Shown here in pieces: positions 46,992 to 57,216 of a stretch of 64,000 nt of DNA (the stretch's first letter is position 1; each line of letters starts with the position of its first letter). The notes beneath the pieces were generated by a model. The model was not told the origin of the DNA. It made no database searches and saw nothing but the letters and a program-made list of their open reading frames with translations. A program made the translations under genes and the position numbers. The DNA comes from Marinibium conchae (GTDB taxonomy: Bacteria > Pseudomonadota > Gammaproteobacteria > Enterobacterales > Alteromonadaceae): NCBI RefSeq assembly GCF_015595035.1, contig NZ_JADNRN010000001.1, positions 1,240,001 to 1,304,000 of the forward strand, read 5' to 3'.

Positions 46992-47175
46992 CCTTTGCTA
47001 TTCAAATAAAGAATATCATCACCAGCTAGTCGTGTTACTTCTTATAGAAGAATAAATTAAAAAATATGGGAAGTACAAACTATCGAGGTCTCAATCTCGT
47101 ATTACAAAAGTGCACGCAATGCACGCATTATTATAAGCTAAGAGAGTCTGATGAGTATACACTGAATTCAAGAAA

Positions 47176-47262
47176 TGGTGCCCGGGGCCGGACTTGAACC
47201 GGCACGTCGTTACCGACGAGGGATTTTAAATCCCTTGTGTCTACCAATTTCACCACCCGGGC
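47176..47262 (-). tRNA. tRNA-Leu (anticodon TAA)
   Basis: An 87-nt tRNA with encoded CCA, the long variable arm of leucine tRNAs and an anticodon loop TTTAAAA. Acceptor GCCCGGG pairs with CCCGGGC, and the T loop GTTCAAGTC is present. It is last in a Gly-Cys-Leu transcript, the order of glyW-cysT-leuZ in E. coli. Confidence 0.96.
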
Positions 47263-47291
47263 ACTGATGTTGCGTTCATACATGACATATG

Positions 47292-47365
47292 TGGAGGCGG
47301 AACCCGGAGTCGAACCGAGATCCACGGATTTGCAATCCGCTGCATAGCCATTCTGCCATTCCGCC
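47292..47365 (-). tRNA. tRNA-Cys (anticodon GCA)
   Basis: A 74-nt tRNA with encoded CCA. Anticodon loop TTGCAAA, acceptor GGCGGAA pairing with TTCCGCC, and T loop GTTCGACTC. It lies between the Gly and Leu tRNAs. Confidence 0.97.
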
Positions 47366-47397
47366 GCAACTGACCTACACATTTCATTTCAATAAAT

Positions 47398-47473
<76 letters not shown>

Positions 47474-47490
47474 TCTGAAATGTGCGATGC

Positions 47491-47518
47491 ATTCTACCCT
47501 CAAAACAAAAGCTGTCAA
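47491..47518 (-). promoter_or_regulatory. Sigma-70 promoter of the Gly-Cys-Leu tRNA operon
   Basis: On the minus strand, TTGACA (47513-47518) and TAGAAT (47491-47496) are separated by 16 bases, and the start site would fall about 10 bases before tRNA-Gly. The discriminator is GC-rich (GCATCGCAC), as expected for stringently controlled stable-RNA promoters. Confidence 0.8.
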
Positions 47519-47648
47519 CACAAAATATGAAAGAAATATGCTGTTTTATTAAAAATTAACCATTTCGTTGGTATTTTGGACTGAAAGGCTCAAAAACACC
47601 TATTACTATCACTTTTAACTATTTCAATCTGCGTTTGCAGGTGCGTTT

Positions 47649-48212
47649 TTAGGATTTGGATAGGTCTGCCCATGCAGCCTTTGTGTAAATAATCATTGAC
47701 CAGACCGAAAGCACGGCAGAAAAATACAGCAGTATCTTACCGAGGGTGACCCAGTAAATTGGAAATCCCATGAAGTACTCTAAACCAGATAGCAATCCTA
47801 TCAATGCAAGCATCTGTGCGGTTGTTTTAGACTTGCCGATAAAGGAGACTTTGACCGTTGCCGAGCTCCCCTGTTGCCCCATCCATTCTCTCAGTGCTGA
47901 TACGTATATTTCTCGCATGAGCAGAGCAATAGCCGGAATTGTTATCCACACATCGGCATAGGTGTGGGTAACCATGAGTAAGGCTGCAGCGACAATAAGT
48001 TTATCAGCAACGGGGTCTAAAAAGGCACCAAAGGCGCTCGATTGTTTTAGCTTTCTCGCAAGATAACCGTCAAACCAGTCAGTAATTGCCGCAAGCCAGA
48101 ATATAAAAGCGCCCGCTTCGTGCGCCCATCGCCAGTCTAAAAAATAAACCACTACGAAAACAGGGATCAGTAACACTCTGAAAATGGTGATGATATTGGG
48201 AATTGTCCACAT
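47649..48212 (-). CDS. pgsA: CDP-diacylglycerol-glycerol-3-phosphate 3-phosphatidyltransferase
   Basis: Makes phosphatidylglycerophosphate, the first step to phosphatidylglycerol and cardiolipin. The 187-residue membrane protein has the CDP-alcohol phosphotransferase motif as DWFDGYLARKLKQSS and GAFLDPVADKL near 45-70, with the metal-binding Asp residues. The position between uvrC and the Gly-Cys-Leu tRNAs is as in E. coli. Confidence 0.96.
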   Translation of the reverse strand: MWTIPNIITIFRVLLIPVFVVVYFLDWRWAHEAGAFIFWLAAITDWFDGYLARKLKQSSAFGAFLDPVADKLIVAAALLMVTHTYADVWITIPAIALLMREIYVSALREWMGQQGSSATVKVSFIGKSKTTAQMLALIGLLSGLEYFMGFPIYWVTLGKILLYFSAVLSVWSMIIYTKAAWADLSKS

Positions 48213-48272
48213 AATTGCTATAAACTCTACTTTACTACTGCTTGTTTAGGTTGATGATATCAGACAAACACA

Positions 48273-50099
48273 TTAGGAATGCAAGTAATCATAAATGATA
48301 TCGGCTAAATCGTCGCTTATTCCTGGTACTTTAGCTATCTCCTGCTTACTCGCTTTTTTAAGGCCTTGCAAACCACCTGAATATTTTAACAGAGCTTGGC
48401 GTTTCTTAGGTCCTACCCCAGGTATACCCTCGAGGGTGGATGTTTTCTTCACCTTCTGCCTTCTATTTCTGTGCCCTGAAATAGCGAAACGATGAGATTC
48501 GTCTCTTATATGCTGAATTAAATGCAAACCAGGTGAATCACTTTGAATAGGAATATTCTCATACGACCCAGCCCGTATAAGGGTTTCCAATCCTGGCTTG
48601 CGGGATGTACCTTTCGCCACTCCTATGAGCGTGGGAACAAATTCACTTGGCCAATTTTTAAAGTGTTCTTCCGCCTGAGCTAATTGCCCCTTACCACCAT
48701 CAATAAACAAAATATCTGGAATTTTAGCGTCACTGGAAGGCTTTTTATAGCGCCTAGACAAGGCCTGAGCCATTGCTGCATAGTCATCTCCAGGGGTTAT
48801 GCCTTCAATGTTGAAGCTGCGATAATCCGCTTTATGTGGTCCCTCGCGGTTGAATACCACACAGGAAGCAACAGTTTGTTGTCCTGAAGTATGGCTGATA
48901 TCAAAACACTCCATTCTTTGTATTGGTGTATCTCTTTCGATTATTTTTTCTAAGTCGACAAAGCGAGCAAACATGGACTTCTGTTGATTTTGCTGTGTTT
49001 CCAGAGCATTGTCTGCGTTTTTATTCGCTAACTGAAGATATTGTCTTTTTTCATCTCTCACCCCCTCATAAAAGCGCACTTTATATCCAGCTTCACTGCT
49101 AAGAAGTTGCTCAATTTCACTGTACTCAGGAAACTTAATCGGCAGAACAATTTGCTTGGGGATTGTCTTATTGCCTGCTAAATAGAATTGAAGAATAAAA
49201 GACTGAAAAGTTGTTTCGGCGTCTATATCTTTTGGCACTTTTGGAAAAAATGACTTGCTACCTAACAGTTGTCCTTCGCGTATAAAGAGCCCTTGCACCG
49301 ACGCAATGCCATTACGAAAGGCAAAGCCAAACACATCCATTTCATCTTGCTCACCAGTCACAAACTGTTGTTCTTGTATTCTCTTGAGGGCACTAATTTG
49401 ATCGCGATACCTTGCAGCAGCCTCAAAATTAAGTGCTTCACTTGCTCCTTCCATTTTAGATACGAGTGACGATATTACCTCAGTATTTTTACCCCGCAAA
49501 AACAAGGTAGCTAATTTCACTTGGTCAGAATATTCTTCATCACTCACATAGCCCTTTACGCAAGGCGCAGAGCAACGCTTCATTTGATATTGTAAACAAG
49601 GCCTACTTCGTGCTCGGTAATAACTATCTTCGCATTGTCGTATAGGAAAAATTCGCTGCATTGAACGCAAGCTCTCACGAACAGCCCAAGCGCTTGGGTA
49701 AGGTCCAAAATAAGTGCCTTTGCGTTTTTTCGTACCACGGTGAAAACTTAGACGAGGGTGCTCATGTTCGGACAAGAATATGAAAGGATAAGATTTATCG
49801 TCGCGCAACACTACATTGTATCGCGGGCGGTATTTTTTTATAAAATTATTTTCTAGTAAAAATGCTTCTGTTTCACTGGATACAACTGTTACGTCCATCG
49901 ACGCAATCTGTGATACCAAAGATTGTGTCTTGACGCTGTCGACGGTTTTGCGGAAATAGCTAGAGACACGCTTCTTAAGGTTTTTGGCCTTACCTACATA
50001 AATAACTTCATTACGTGCATTGTACATCCGATAAACGCCAGGCTTTGCACTGAGGTTTTTTAAGAACTCGTCGGAGTCAAAGCGAATCTCATCATTCAC
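48273..50099 (-). CDS. uvrC: Excinuclease ABC subunit C
   Basis: Makes both incisions in nucleotide excision repair. The 608-residue protein has the GIY-YIG nuclease ([21 protein letters not shown] near 16-36), a cysteine-rich segment ([21 protein letters not shown]), a UvrB-binding coiled coil near 200-235, the RNase-H-like domain ([18 protein letters not shown] near 400) with DGGKGQ near 470, and tandem helix-hairpin-helix motifs ([29 protein letters not shown]). It is 5 bases downstream of uvrY and probably shares its message. Confidence 0.97.
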   Translation of the reverse strand: MNDEIRFDSDEFLKNLSAKPGVYRMYNARNEVIYVGKAKNLKKRVSSYFRKTVDSVKTQSLVSQIASMDVTVVSSETEAFLLENNFIKKYRPRYNVVLRDDKSYPFIFLSEHEHPRLSFHRGTKKRKGTYFGPYPSAWAVRESLRSMQRIFPIRQCEDSYYRARSRPCLQYQMKRCSAPCVKGYVSDEEYSDQVKLATLFLRGKNTEVISSLVSKMEGASEALNFEAAARYRDQISALKRIQEQQFVTGEQDEMDVFGFAFRNGIASVQGLFIREGQLLGSKSFFPKVPKDIDAETTFQSFILQFYLAGNKTIPKQIVLPIKFPEYSEIEQLLSSEAGYKVRFYEGVRDEKRQYLQLANKNADNALETQQNQQKSMFARFVDLEKIIERDTPIQRMECFDISHTSGQQTVASCVVFNREGPHKADYRSFNIEGITPGDDYAAMAQALSRRYKKPSSDAKIPDILFIDGGKGQLAQAEEHFKNWPSEFVPTLIGVAKGTSRKPGLETLIRAGSYENIPIQSDSPGLHLIQHIRDESHRFAISGHRNRRQKVKKTSTLEGIPGVGPKKRQALLKYSGGLQGLKKASKQEIAKVPGISDDLADIIYDYLHS

Positions 50100-50104
50100 A
50101 GAGC

Positions 50105-50746
50105 CTAAACCTCTGTTTGTATTAGCTTATGCCGGAGAGCCAAATGCGTTAGTTCAACATCAGAGTTAACATTGAGTTTTTCAAACATCCGATACCGATA
50201 GGTATTGACGGTTTTTGCACTAATATTCAAATTTGCAGCAATTTCAGGTACACGAGTGCCACGAGTAAGCATCATCGTAATTTCTAATTCTCGGTCTGAT
50301 AGGTTTGCAAAAGGATTGTCATTGTTCGGATTGGTAATACCTATGGCCAACTCCTGCGCGACTTCTGCCGAAATATAGCGCTGACCCGAACGTACTTTAT
50401 ATATGGCATTGACCATCTCACTTGGGTCTGCATCTTTTGTAAGAAAACCGTGCGCACCAGCTTGCATAATCTTTGTAGGAATTGGGTTTTCTTTATGCAT
50501 CGAGAGGCAAATAACGCGAGTATCAGGGCTAAAACGCAGTATCTTGCGAGTAGCCTCTAAGCCTCCAATCCCTGGCATGCTCACATCCATCATAATAATA
50601 TCTGGGGCATTTTTACGACAATGCTCTACTGCTTCTTCCCCGCTGCCCACAGCGGCAACGATATCAAAGTCTTCAATATCGTTGAGTATTCGACTTATCC
50701 CTGTCCTGACGAGTTCATGGTCATCAACCAATAAAATCTTGATCAC
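50105..50746 (-). CDS. uvrY: UvrY/GacA response regulator
   Basis: 213-residue LuxR-type response regulator, partner of the BarA/GacS kinase, which in relatives activates CsrB-type small RNAs. The receiver domain has the acidic pocket [10 protein letters not shown], the phosphorylated Asp in [10 protein letters not shown] near 54 and the Lys in [10 protein letters not shown]. The C-terminal helix-turn-helix is [20 protein letters not shown]. The start is GTG with GAGG 8 bases upstream. It is followed by uvrC, as in E. coli and Pseudomonas. Confidence 0.96.
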   Translation of the reverse strand: MIKILLVDDHELVRTGISRILNDIEDFDIVAAVGSGEEAVEHCRKNAPDIIMMDVSMPGIGGLEATRKILRFSPDTRVICLSMHKENPIPTKIMQAGAHGFLTKDADPSEMVNAIYKVRSGQRYISAEVAQELAIGITNPNNDNPFANLSDRELEITMMLTRGTRVPEIAANLNISAKTVNTYRYRMFEKLNVNSDVELTHLALRHKLIQTEV

Positions 50747-50846
50747 GTAGGAGCCTCTAATTCTTTTTATTATTAATAATTTTTTATATCGCGCAGAGTA
50801 TCTTACAAATCACGCGACAATGGAATGCTTTTGGGGAATTTTGGTA

Positions 50847-50876
50847 TAAAAAAACCCCGACCAATGGTCGAGGTTT
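50847..50876 (-). terminator. Terminator of tRNA-Ser
   Basis: On the minus strand ACCTCGACC and GGTCGGGGT form a near-perfect stem followed by a run of T. It lies 6 bases past the tRNA-Ser CCA end. Confidence 0.85.
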
Positions 50877-50882
50877 TGAATG

Positions 50883-50974
50883 TGGCGGAGAGTGAGGGAT
50901 TCGAACCCCCGGAAGGTTTGACCCTTCGTCTGATTTCAAGTCAGGTGCATTCAGCCGGACTCTGCCAACTCTCC
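50883..50974 (-). tRNA. tRNA-Ser (anticodon TGA)
   Basis: A 92-nt tRNA with encoded CCA, a long variable arm and anticodon loop CTTGAAA. Acceptor GGAGAGT pairs with ACTCTCC and the T loop is GTTCGAATC. It is monocistronic with its own promoter and terminator. Confidence 0.97.
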
Positions 50975-50987
50975 GTAAGAGACGCGC

Positions 50988-51016
50988 ATATTAAGGATGA
51001 TTGAGACTGTTGTAAA
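50988..51016 (-). promoter_or_regulatory. Promoter of tRNA-Ser
   Basis: On the minus strand TTTACA (51011-51016) and TAATAT (50988-50993) are 17 bases apart, and a GC-rich discriminator (GCGCGTC) precedes the tRNA. Confidence 0.7.
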
Positions 51017-51093
51017 GTGTTTACATGTAAAAAAGTGATTTTTTTTATTTGTTTGAACAATTTTCAAACATTTACGTTCTTTAGAAAGTGTAT

Positions 51094-51252
51094 ATCATTA
51101 TAATACTTGAAATTTGGAACCAAACACCATACAAAGTATCTAAGTAAAGTTACTCAGGTAATGTTGAAATTTATAGCGCTTTGTCATTATAAATAATATT
51201 ATTACTTCAATAGAGCTATTTCATTTCTTTTAATATTGTGGAGACGTAAACA
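51094..51252 (+). promoter_or_regulatory. Long AT-rich leader of yccA with a TATAAT box
   Basis: TATAAT at 51099-51104 is a good -10 element; the -35 (TTCTTT, 16-base spacing) is weak. If used, it leaves a leader of about 140 bases before yccA. No riboswitch fold is recognised. Confidence 0.4.
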
Positions 51253-51909
51253 ATGGAACAACGTTCAGTACATTCGGTAGGCGAAACTCGCTCAACTATC
51301 GAAATTAACAAGGTATTGAAAAATACCTACTTATTATTGTCTATGACCTTAGTGTTCAGCGCTGTCTGTGCTGGTATCACAATGGGCATGGGTCTAGGTG
51401 GTATGGCAAGGATAGGACTTTTTGTCGCTGCTATTGCATCGATGTTTGCAGTATCAAAGTTTGCAAATTCTGCTGCAGGCCTTCCTCTTGTGTTTTTATT
51501 TACAGGTTTAATGGGCGCTAGCTTAGGCCCGTTGTTAGAGTACTATGTTGCGGTTAATCCATCAATTGTAATGGAAGCACTAGGCGCTACGGCGATTATT
51601 TTCGTTTCGTTGTCTGCTTATACCATTGTAAGCAAAAAAGACTTTAGCTTCATGGGCGGCTTTTTGGTGATTGGTTTGGTATTTGCGATCATTGCGATGG
51701 TAGCGAATCTCTTCTTCCAGATTCCAGCACTGTACTTAGCCATTCATGCTGTGATTGTGTTTATTATGTCGGGCTTCATCCTTTACGATACCAGTCGTAT
51801 TGTTAAAGGTGGCGAAACTAATTACATTATGGCAACAGTTTCGTTGTATCTAAACATATATAACTTATTCACATCGTTGCTTGCGCTGTTAAACGCCGGT
51901 GATGACTAA
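51253..51909 (+). CDS. yccA: Bax inhibitor-1 family membrane protein YccA
   Basis: 218-residue inner-membrane protein with seven transmembrane helices, of the BI-1/YccA family. In E. coli YccA is a substrate and inhibitor of FtsH acting through HflKC. The conserved acidic residues near the C-terminus are visible (LYDTSRIVKGGETNYI), as is the GLMGASLGPLLEYY motif. A GGAGA ribosome binding site precedes the ATG. A strong terminator lies between yccA and tusD. Confidence 0.92.
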   Translation: MEQRSVHSVGETRSTIEINKVLKNTYLLLSMTLVFSAVCAGITMGMGLGGMARIGLFVAAIASMFAVSKFANSAAGLPLVFLFTGLMGASLGPLLEYYVAVNPSIVMEALGATAIIFVSLSAYTIVSKKDFSFMGGFLVIGLVFAIIAMVANLFFQIPALYLAIHAVIVFIMSGFILYDTSRIVKGGETNYIMATVSLYLNIYNLFTSLLALLNAGDD

Positions 51910-51927
51910 GTAGTCAAGATCAAGGAA

Positions 51928-51955
51928 AACACCCCGTTAAGGGGTGTTTTTGTTT
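51928..51955 (+). terminator. Terminator between yccA and tusD
   Basis: AACACCCC and GGGGTGTT form a perfect 8-bp stem with loop GTTAA, followed by TTTTTGTTT. It ends 4 bases before the tusD ATG. Confidence 0.85.
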
Positions 51956-51958
51956 GTA

Positions 51959-52339
51959 ATGAAGCATTTTATACTCATGGTAACAAAAGCGCCTTTTCAG
52001 TCAGAAAATGGCAAAATGGCACTGGCATTTTGCAGAGCTGCAATAGAAGCTGGTCATCGCATTAACCAAGTATTCTTTTACCAAGAAGGCGTTTTTCATT
52101 CTTCAACTTGGCTTAAGCCTGTTCCTGGAGAGCTTTCCTTGATAAACGAATGGGAAGCATTTTCAGAACAAACAAAGACACCTCTCAAATTATGCGTTAG
52201 CGCTGCAGAAAGGCGTGGATTAGTAAATGAAAACGCTGAAATGGAATTAATGCATTCCTCTTTCGAACTTTGCGGCATGGCCGACTATTTTTCTGAAATA
52301 TCCGCCTCTAAGGGCAAACTGATAAGTTTGCAACTCTGA
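51959..52339 (+). CDS. tusD: Sulfurtransferase complex subunit TusD
   Basis: Part of the TusBCD complex that relays persulfide sulfur from TusA to TusE for 2-thiouridine in tRNA. The 126-residue protein has the DsrE fold, and the active cysteine lies in LKLCVSAAERRG near 75. The ATG at 51959 is preferred over an in-frame GTG at 51944, which lies inside the terminator stem. No strong ribosome binding site is visible. Confidence 0.9.
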   Translation: MKHFILMVTKAPFQSENGKMALAFCRAAIEAGHRINQVFFYQEGVFHSSTWLKPVPGELSLINEWEAFSEQTKTPLKLCVSAAERRGLVNENAEMELMHSSFELCGMADYFSEISASKGKLISLQL

Positions 52340-52402
52340 CTACAGTGACTGAAACAATAGTAAAAGGCTTTAGCTTAAAGAATATTAAGGTTGCGACAAA
52401 TC

Positions 52403-52768
52403 ATGAATGATTCTTTACTCATTATCTCCACGCATGCACCCTACGTGAGTAGTCATGCACAAGATGCACTCGAAGCAGCCTTAGCAGCTAGTAATGTGGG
52501 GGTAGAAGTTAGCTTTGTGTTAACTGGTTTAGGCTGCAATCAGCTGACAGTTAACGATAGTATGGGCTCATCGAACTTTATTGAGCGCAAGTCAATCCCT
52601 AAACAACTTAAGGTGCTACCGCTATACGATATTGATAAACTATTTTATTTTTGTCGCGAGTCGTTTTTATCAGAGTCGGCGACAGGATCTCTAGACCTAT
52701 TCAAATACATTAACGAAAAGAGCTTTGCAGAGCTCGTAAATCAACATCGACATATTTTAAGGTTTTGA
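52403..52768 (+). CDS. tusC: Sulfurtransferase complex subunit TusC
   Basis: 121-residue DsrF-type subunit of the TusBCD hexamer. The start segment SLLIISTHAPYVSSHAQDALEA matches family N-termini. The ATG at 52403 is used; AAGG lies about 12 bases upstream. An in-frame TTG at 52391 would add four residues. Confidence 0.88.
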   Translation: MNDSLLIISTHAPYVSSHAQDALEAALAASNVGVEVSFVLTGLGCNQLTVNDSMGSSNFIERKSIPKQLKVLPLYDIDKLFYFCRESFLSESATGSLDLFKYINEKSFAELVNQHRHILRF

Positions 52769-52772
52769 TTTT

Positions 52773-53063
52773 ATGCTGATTATTAAATTAAGTGCTAACG
52801 TTGAAGACCTCGATTATTATAAAAACCTTAGTGATTGTAGTGTCGTGCTAGCACAAGAAGCGTGTTTCAACACCAAAGACTTAGTCGAAGCTTATCCGTA
52901 TTTTAGCTTCTATTTACTTGTTGGTGGAGACGGAACCGGTGCGTTATCCCCGGATGAAAATACTGGCACAGCTAGCAACCTACAATGTGGGATAGAGCTA
53001 ATTAACTATGCTAAATTGGTGGAGTTAGTGGCTACGAAGTCTCCATGTATCACCCTTCAGTAA
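52773..53063 (+). CDS. tusB: Sulfurtransferase complex subunit TusB
   Basis: 96-residue DsrH-type small subunit, recognised by size, its place directly after tusC (4 bases) and the C-terminal INYAKLVELVATKSPCITLQ segment. It is structural within TusBCD and has no catalytic cysteine role that can be assigned. Confidence 0.85.
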   Translation: MLIIKLSANVEDLDYYKNLSDCSVVLAQEACFNTKDLVEAYPYFSFYLLVGGDGTGALSPDENTGTASNLQCGIELINYAKLVELVATKSPCITLQ

Positions 53064-53108
53064 TAGTCGAAGTGATAAGCGCCTAAAAGACATAAAAGTA
53101 TCGAGTAA

Positions 53109-53447
53109 ATGGCTAAATATATTAATTTTAACGGAACTGACATCGAAGTAGATGCCAACGGCTATCTCGTTCATCATGAAGCATGGAGTAAAGAGCTTGC
53201 CCTCCTACTTGCTGATGAGGAAGGTGTAGCGTTGAGCGCGCAACACTGGGAAGTGATCAACTTTGTTAGGCAATTTTATATGGAATATGAAACTAGCCCA
53301 GCTATTAGAGTGTTAGTTAAGCAACTAGCACTTGCTTTTGGGCCAGAGAAAGGAAACAGTCGTTATTTGCAACGATTATTCCCCAAAGGACCTGCCAAAC
53401 AAGCGAGTAAATTAGCCGGCTTGCCAAAACCGGCTAAATGTTTGTAG
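53109..53447 (+). CDS. tusE: TusE/DsrC family sulfur carrier
   Basis: 112 residues. TusE accepts sulfur from TusD and delivers it to MnmA. The invariant cysteine is the second-last residue (KPAKCL), as in DsrC-family carriers. The core [16 protein letters not shown] and [11 protein letters not shown] segments are family-typical. In E. coli tusE is beside yccA while tusBCD is elsewhere; here all lie together. A hairpin TTAGCCGG/CCGGCTAA (53412-53437) is inside the last codons and may terminate toward convergent serS. Confidence 0.93.
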   Translation: MAKYINFNGTDIEVDANGYLVHHEAWSKELALLLADEEGVALSAQHWEVINFVRQFYMEYETSPAIRVLVKQLALAFGPEKGNSRYLQRLFPKGPAKQASKLAGLPKPAKCL

Positions 53448-53451
53448 TACC

Positions 53452-54750
<1,299 letters not shown>

Positions 54751-54756
54751 TTATTT

Positions 54757-55137
54757 TTATCCTTTGAAAAGTAGTAAAGCCGACCAAACTGCCAAAAGAC
54801 ATATGACGACATTGAACAGAATATTTAAGGCGGCCTTTAGTATCTCGCCTTGTTGAATTAACAAAATGGTGTCGAATGAAAAAGTCGAGAATGTGGTAAA
54901 CGCGCCTAATAAGCCGATTGCAATAAAGGCTCTCAGGTTATTAGACTCATTGCTGCTTGGCTCAACATAAGCGTAAAAAGCACCTAAACAGAATGACCCC
55001 ACTACATTTACCGCAAGGGTACCAAATGGAAAGCCCTTTCCCAATAGGTTTGCTGTAATTTGCACAATAAAATAACGAAAACTTGCTCCCAGAGCGCCGC
55101 CTAGTGCTACGCATAGGTAAAGACTTAGTGTTTGCAT
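54757..55137 (-). CDS. crcB: Fluoride ion exporter CrcB/Fluc
   Basis: 126-residue, four-helix dual-topology fluoride channel. The conserved GGALGASFRYF, VNVVGSFCLG and the pore motif TTFSTFSFDT are present. No fluoride riboswitch can fit upstream: only 38 bases separate it from rarA on the same strand, so it is probably co-transcribed between rarA and serS. Confidence 0.93.
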   Translation of the reverse strand: MQTLSLYLCVALGGALGASFRYFIVQITANLLGKGFPFGTLAVNVVGSFCLGAFYAYVEPSSNESNNLRAFIAIGLLGAFTTFSTFSFDTILLIQQGEILKAALNILFNVVICLLAVWSALLLFKG

Positions 55138-55175
55138 ACATTTTCCTTCGTATGTAAATAAAATATCAACTGTTC

Positions 55176-56468
55176 TCAGTTCGCATTGTCATCTAAGCTC
55201 TTTAAGAAAGCCAATTTTGCTTTAAGTTGTTTTTCTAAGCCTCTTTCGCTCGGTTCATAAAATGTCACATCACTGATTTCACTGGGCAAATAACTTTCAC
55301 CAGCCGCATAAGCATGTGCTTCATTATGAGCATAGCGGTAATTAGCGCCGTGTCCCATTTCTTTTGCTAAAGCGCTTGGAGCATTGCGTAAATGACTAGG
55401 TACTTCGAGATGGCCAGTTTCACTAGCCAAGGCTGAAGCCGCTTTAAAGGCCTTATAAACAGCATTACTTTTGGGCGCTAATGCGCAATAAATAACTGCT
55501 TGAGCTAAGGCTCTTTCTCCCTCAGATGGCCCAACACGATGATATAGGTCCCAGCTATTGAGGCATATTTGTAACGCCCTTGGATCGGCATTTCCAATAT
55601 CTTCGGAAGCAATAGCAAGCAAACGTCTAGCTATTACGAGAGGGTCGCCGCCACTTTTCAACAGACGTGCAAACCAATACATTCCACCCTCCACAGACGA
55701 ACCCCGTATAGATTTGTGAAAGGCAGATAAAAGGTCGTAGTAATGGTCGCCATCTTTATCAAATGCAAGTGTCTTCGACCCCGTGGCTTTTTGTACTATA
55801 TCGATATCAATCTTCTTTCCCGGCTCTGCCATGTCGAAACAAATTTCAGCAGACATCAATAATGTTCGTGCATCACCATTTGAATGAAATAGTAAAGCCT
55901 GTTCCGCTTTTGCATCAAATGTGTAGCCTTGCTTGTTTGTCTTTTCAGTATGCTTAAGTGCTTTGTTAAGCAACACTTGTAACTCTTGTTGTGTTAATTT
56001 CTCTAAAATAAACACACGCATTCGCGATAAAAGTGCTCTATTTACTGAAAATGAGGGATTTTCAGTGGTAGCACCAATAAGAATAATGTGACCGCTCTCA
56101 ACAAAAGGAAGAAAGGCGTCTTGCTGGCTTTTATTAAAGCGATGGATCTCATCTACGAAGACTACTTTTTGCCTGTCAAAAAGCGATTTATCATCGGGAT
56201 TTCCAATCGCATTTCTGATATCTTTCACACCGGCGCTGATTGCCGATAATTCAATAACATCGGCGTCTAATTGCTTCGCGATAACCTGAACCAATGAGGT
56301 TTTACCGGTCCCAGGCGGCCCCCAAAAAATCATTGAGTAACAGGCTTGTTGCTCAAGCATTTTTTGGATCGTCCCACCCTGACCTACCAAGTGCTGCTGA
56401 CCTACATAGTCATCGAGGGTGTCAGGTCTCAGAATACTGGCGAGGGGTTCGTAGGAATTTGTACTCAT
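55176..56468 (-). CDS. rarA: Replication-associated recombination protein A (RarA/MgsA)
   Basis: 430-residue AAA+ ATPase related to clamp loaders that acts at stalled forks. Walker A is FWGPPGTGKTSLVQ near 50, Walker B VVFVDEIHRF near 105, sensor ATTENPSF, and the tetramerisation C-terminal domain starts near 250 (SSVEGGMYWFARLL). In E. coli the order is also ftsK-lolA-rarA-serS. Confidence 0.96.
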   Translation of the reverse strand: MSTNSYEPLASILRPDTLDDYVGQQHLVGQGGTIQKMLEQQACYSMIFWGPPGTGKTSLVQVIAKQLDADVIELSAISAGVKDIRNAIGNPDDKSLFDRQKVVFVDEIHRFNKSQQDAFLPFVESGHIILIGATTENPSFSVNRALLSRMRVFILEKLTQQELQVLLNKALKHTEKTNKQGYTFDAKAEQALLFHSNGDARTLLMSAEICFDMAEPGKKIDIDIVQKATGSKTLAFDKDGDHYYDLLSAFHKSIRGSSVEGGMYWFARLLKSGGDPLVIARRLLAIASEDIGNADPRALQICLNSWDLYHRVGPSEGERALAQAVIYCALAPKSNAVYKAFKAASALASETGHLEVPSHLRNAPSALAKEMGHGANYRYAHNEAHAYAAGESYLPSEISDVTFYEPSERGLEKQLKAKLAFLKSLDDNAN

Positions 56469-56477
56469 TAGTTATGG

Positions 56478-57212
56478 TTAGTTTTGAGGACGCTGGTCGT
56501 CAACAATAAAAGTCGGCGGAACGCTGAATTCAAAACTACTCTTCTGCACATCTGTGTTTTGTTTTATATCGCTAAACACGAGTAAACTTTTTTGTTGTTG
56601 ATTATCAATAGAAGTAAGCTCTGTGAGTAAGCCGTTTTCAAACTTGATGTTCAGTTGCCTAATACTTGCTGTTTCGTCTGAAGTAAATAATTCGTAGCTA
56701 CCCTTGCGCTTGTTTACCGTAATTGCATTCCACTGTTCATCAGTATCGTTAATCAGAAGCATCAAGGGGTTGTTTGCCGTCATCGAGCTTTGTGAAATGA
56801 CAGTTACCTGTTCGACGAATGGGTCGATATTCCAAATGGCTTCGCCGTCAGCGATTAATACAGTTTCATCAGGGTAGCTAGTCTCCCAGCGCAACTTATT
56901 AGGCGCTAACAGGAGCAACCGACCAGAACTGCTTTGCAACTCTTCACCGCTTTCATCACTTATGCTTTGAGAAAAGACTGCCTCAAATGACGTTAACTGC
57001 GACAGTACCTGGCGTAATTCTTCCTTATCTGGTGAAGATATTAGTTTTGTATCAACGTTATTTACAGCGCTGACTTTGTTGCTATTCGGACCCAAGTTAT
57101 CGGGCGACTGCGCTGCAAAAGTACCCGCTTGATATAGCATAGCCGTGAGTAAACAAGTTGAAATCATCGCTCGTAATACTGCTGAGGGGCTTGTTTGGTC
57201 ATGTTTATTCAT
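56478..57212 (-). CDS. lolA: Outer-membrane lipoprotein carrier LolA
   Basis: Periplasmic chaperone that carries lipoproteins from LolCDE to LolB. The product is 244 residues with an unusually long N-region before the hydrophobic signal segment (ISTCLLTAMLYQAGTFAAQ). The mature domain has the FEAVFSQSISDESGEELQ start and GRLLLLAPNKLRWE strand pattern. The ATG at 57212 has AAGGAA 8 bases upstream; the longer frame runs into ftsK. It follows ftsK by 4 bases. Confidence 0.93.
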   Translation of the reverse strand: MNKHDQTSPSAVLRAMISTCLLTAMLYQAGTFAAQSPDNLGPNSNKVSAVNNVDTKLISSPDKEELRQVLSQLTSFEAVFSQSISDESGEELQSSSGRLLLLAPNKLRWETSYPDETVLIADGEAIWNIDPFVEQVTVISQSSMTANNPLMLLINDTDEQWNAITVNKRKGSYELFTSDETASIRQLNIKFENGLLTELTSIDNQQQKSLLVFSDIKQNTDVQKSSFEFSVPPTFIVDDQRPQN

Positions 57213-57216
57213 ATCA

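Noticed and set aside
47109-47125. Hairpin after tRNA-Leu as a terminator
   Set aside because: The stem is only five base pairs with a short T-run; too weak to call.
55138-55175. Fluoride riboswitch before crcB
   Set aside because: Only 38 bases separate crcB from rarA and no pseudoknot-like structure is visible.
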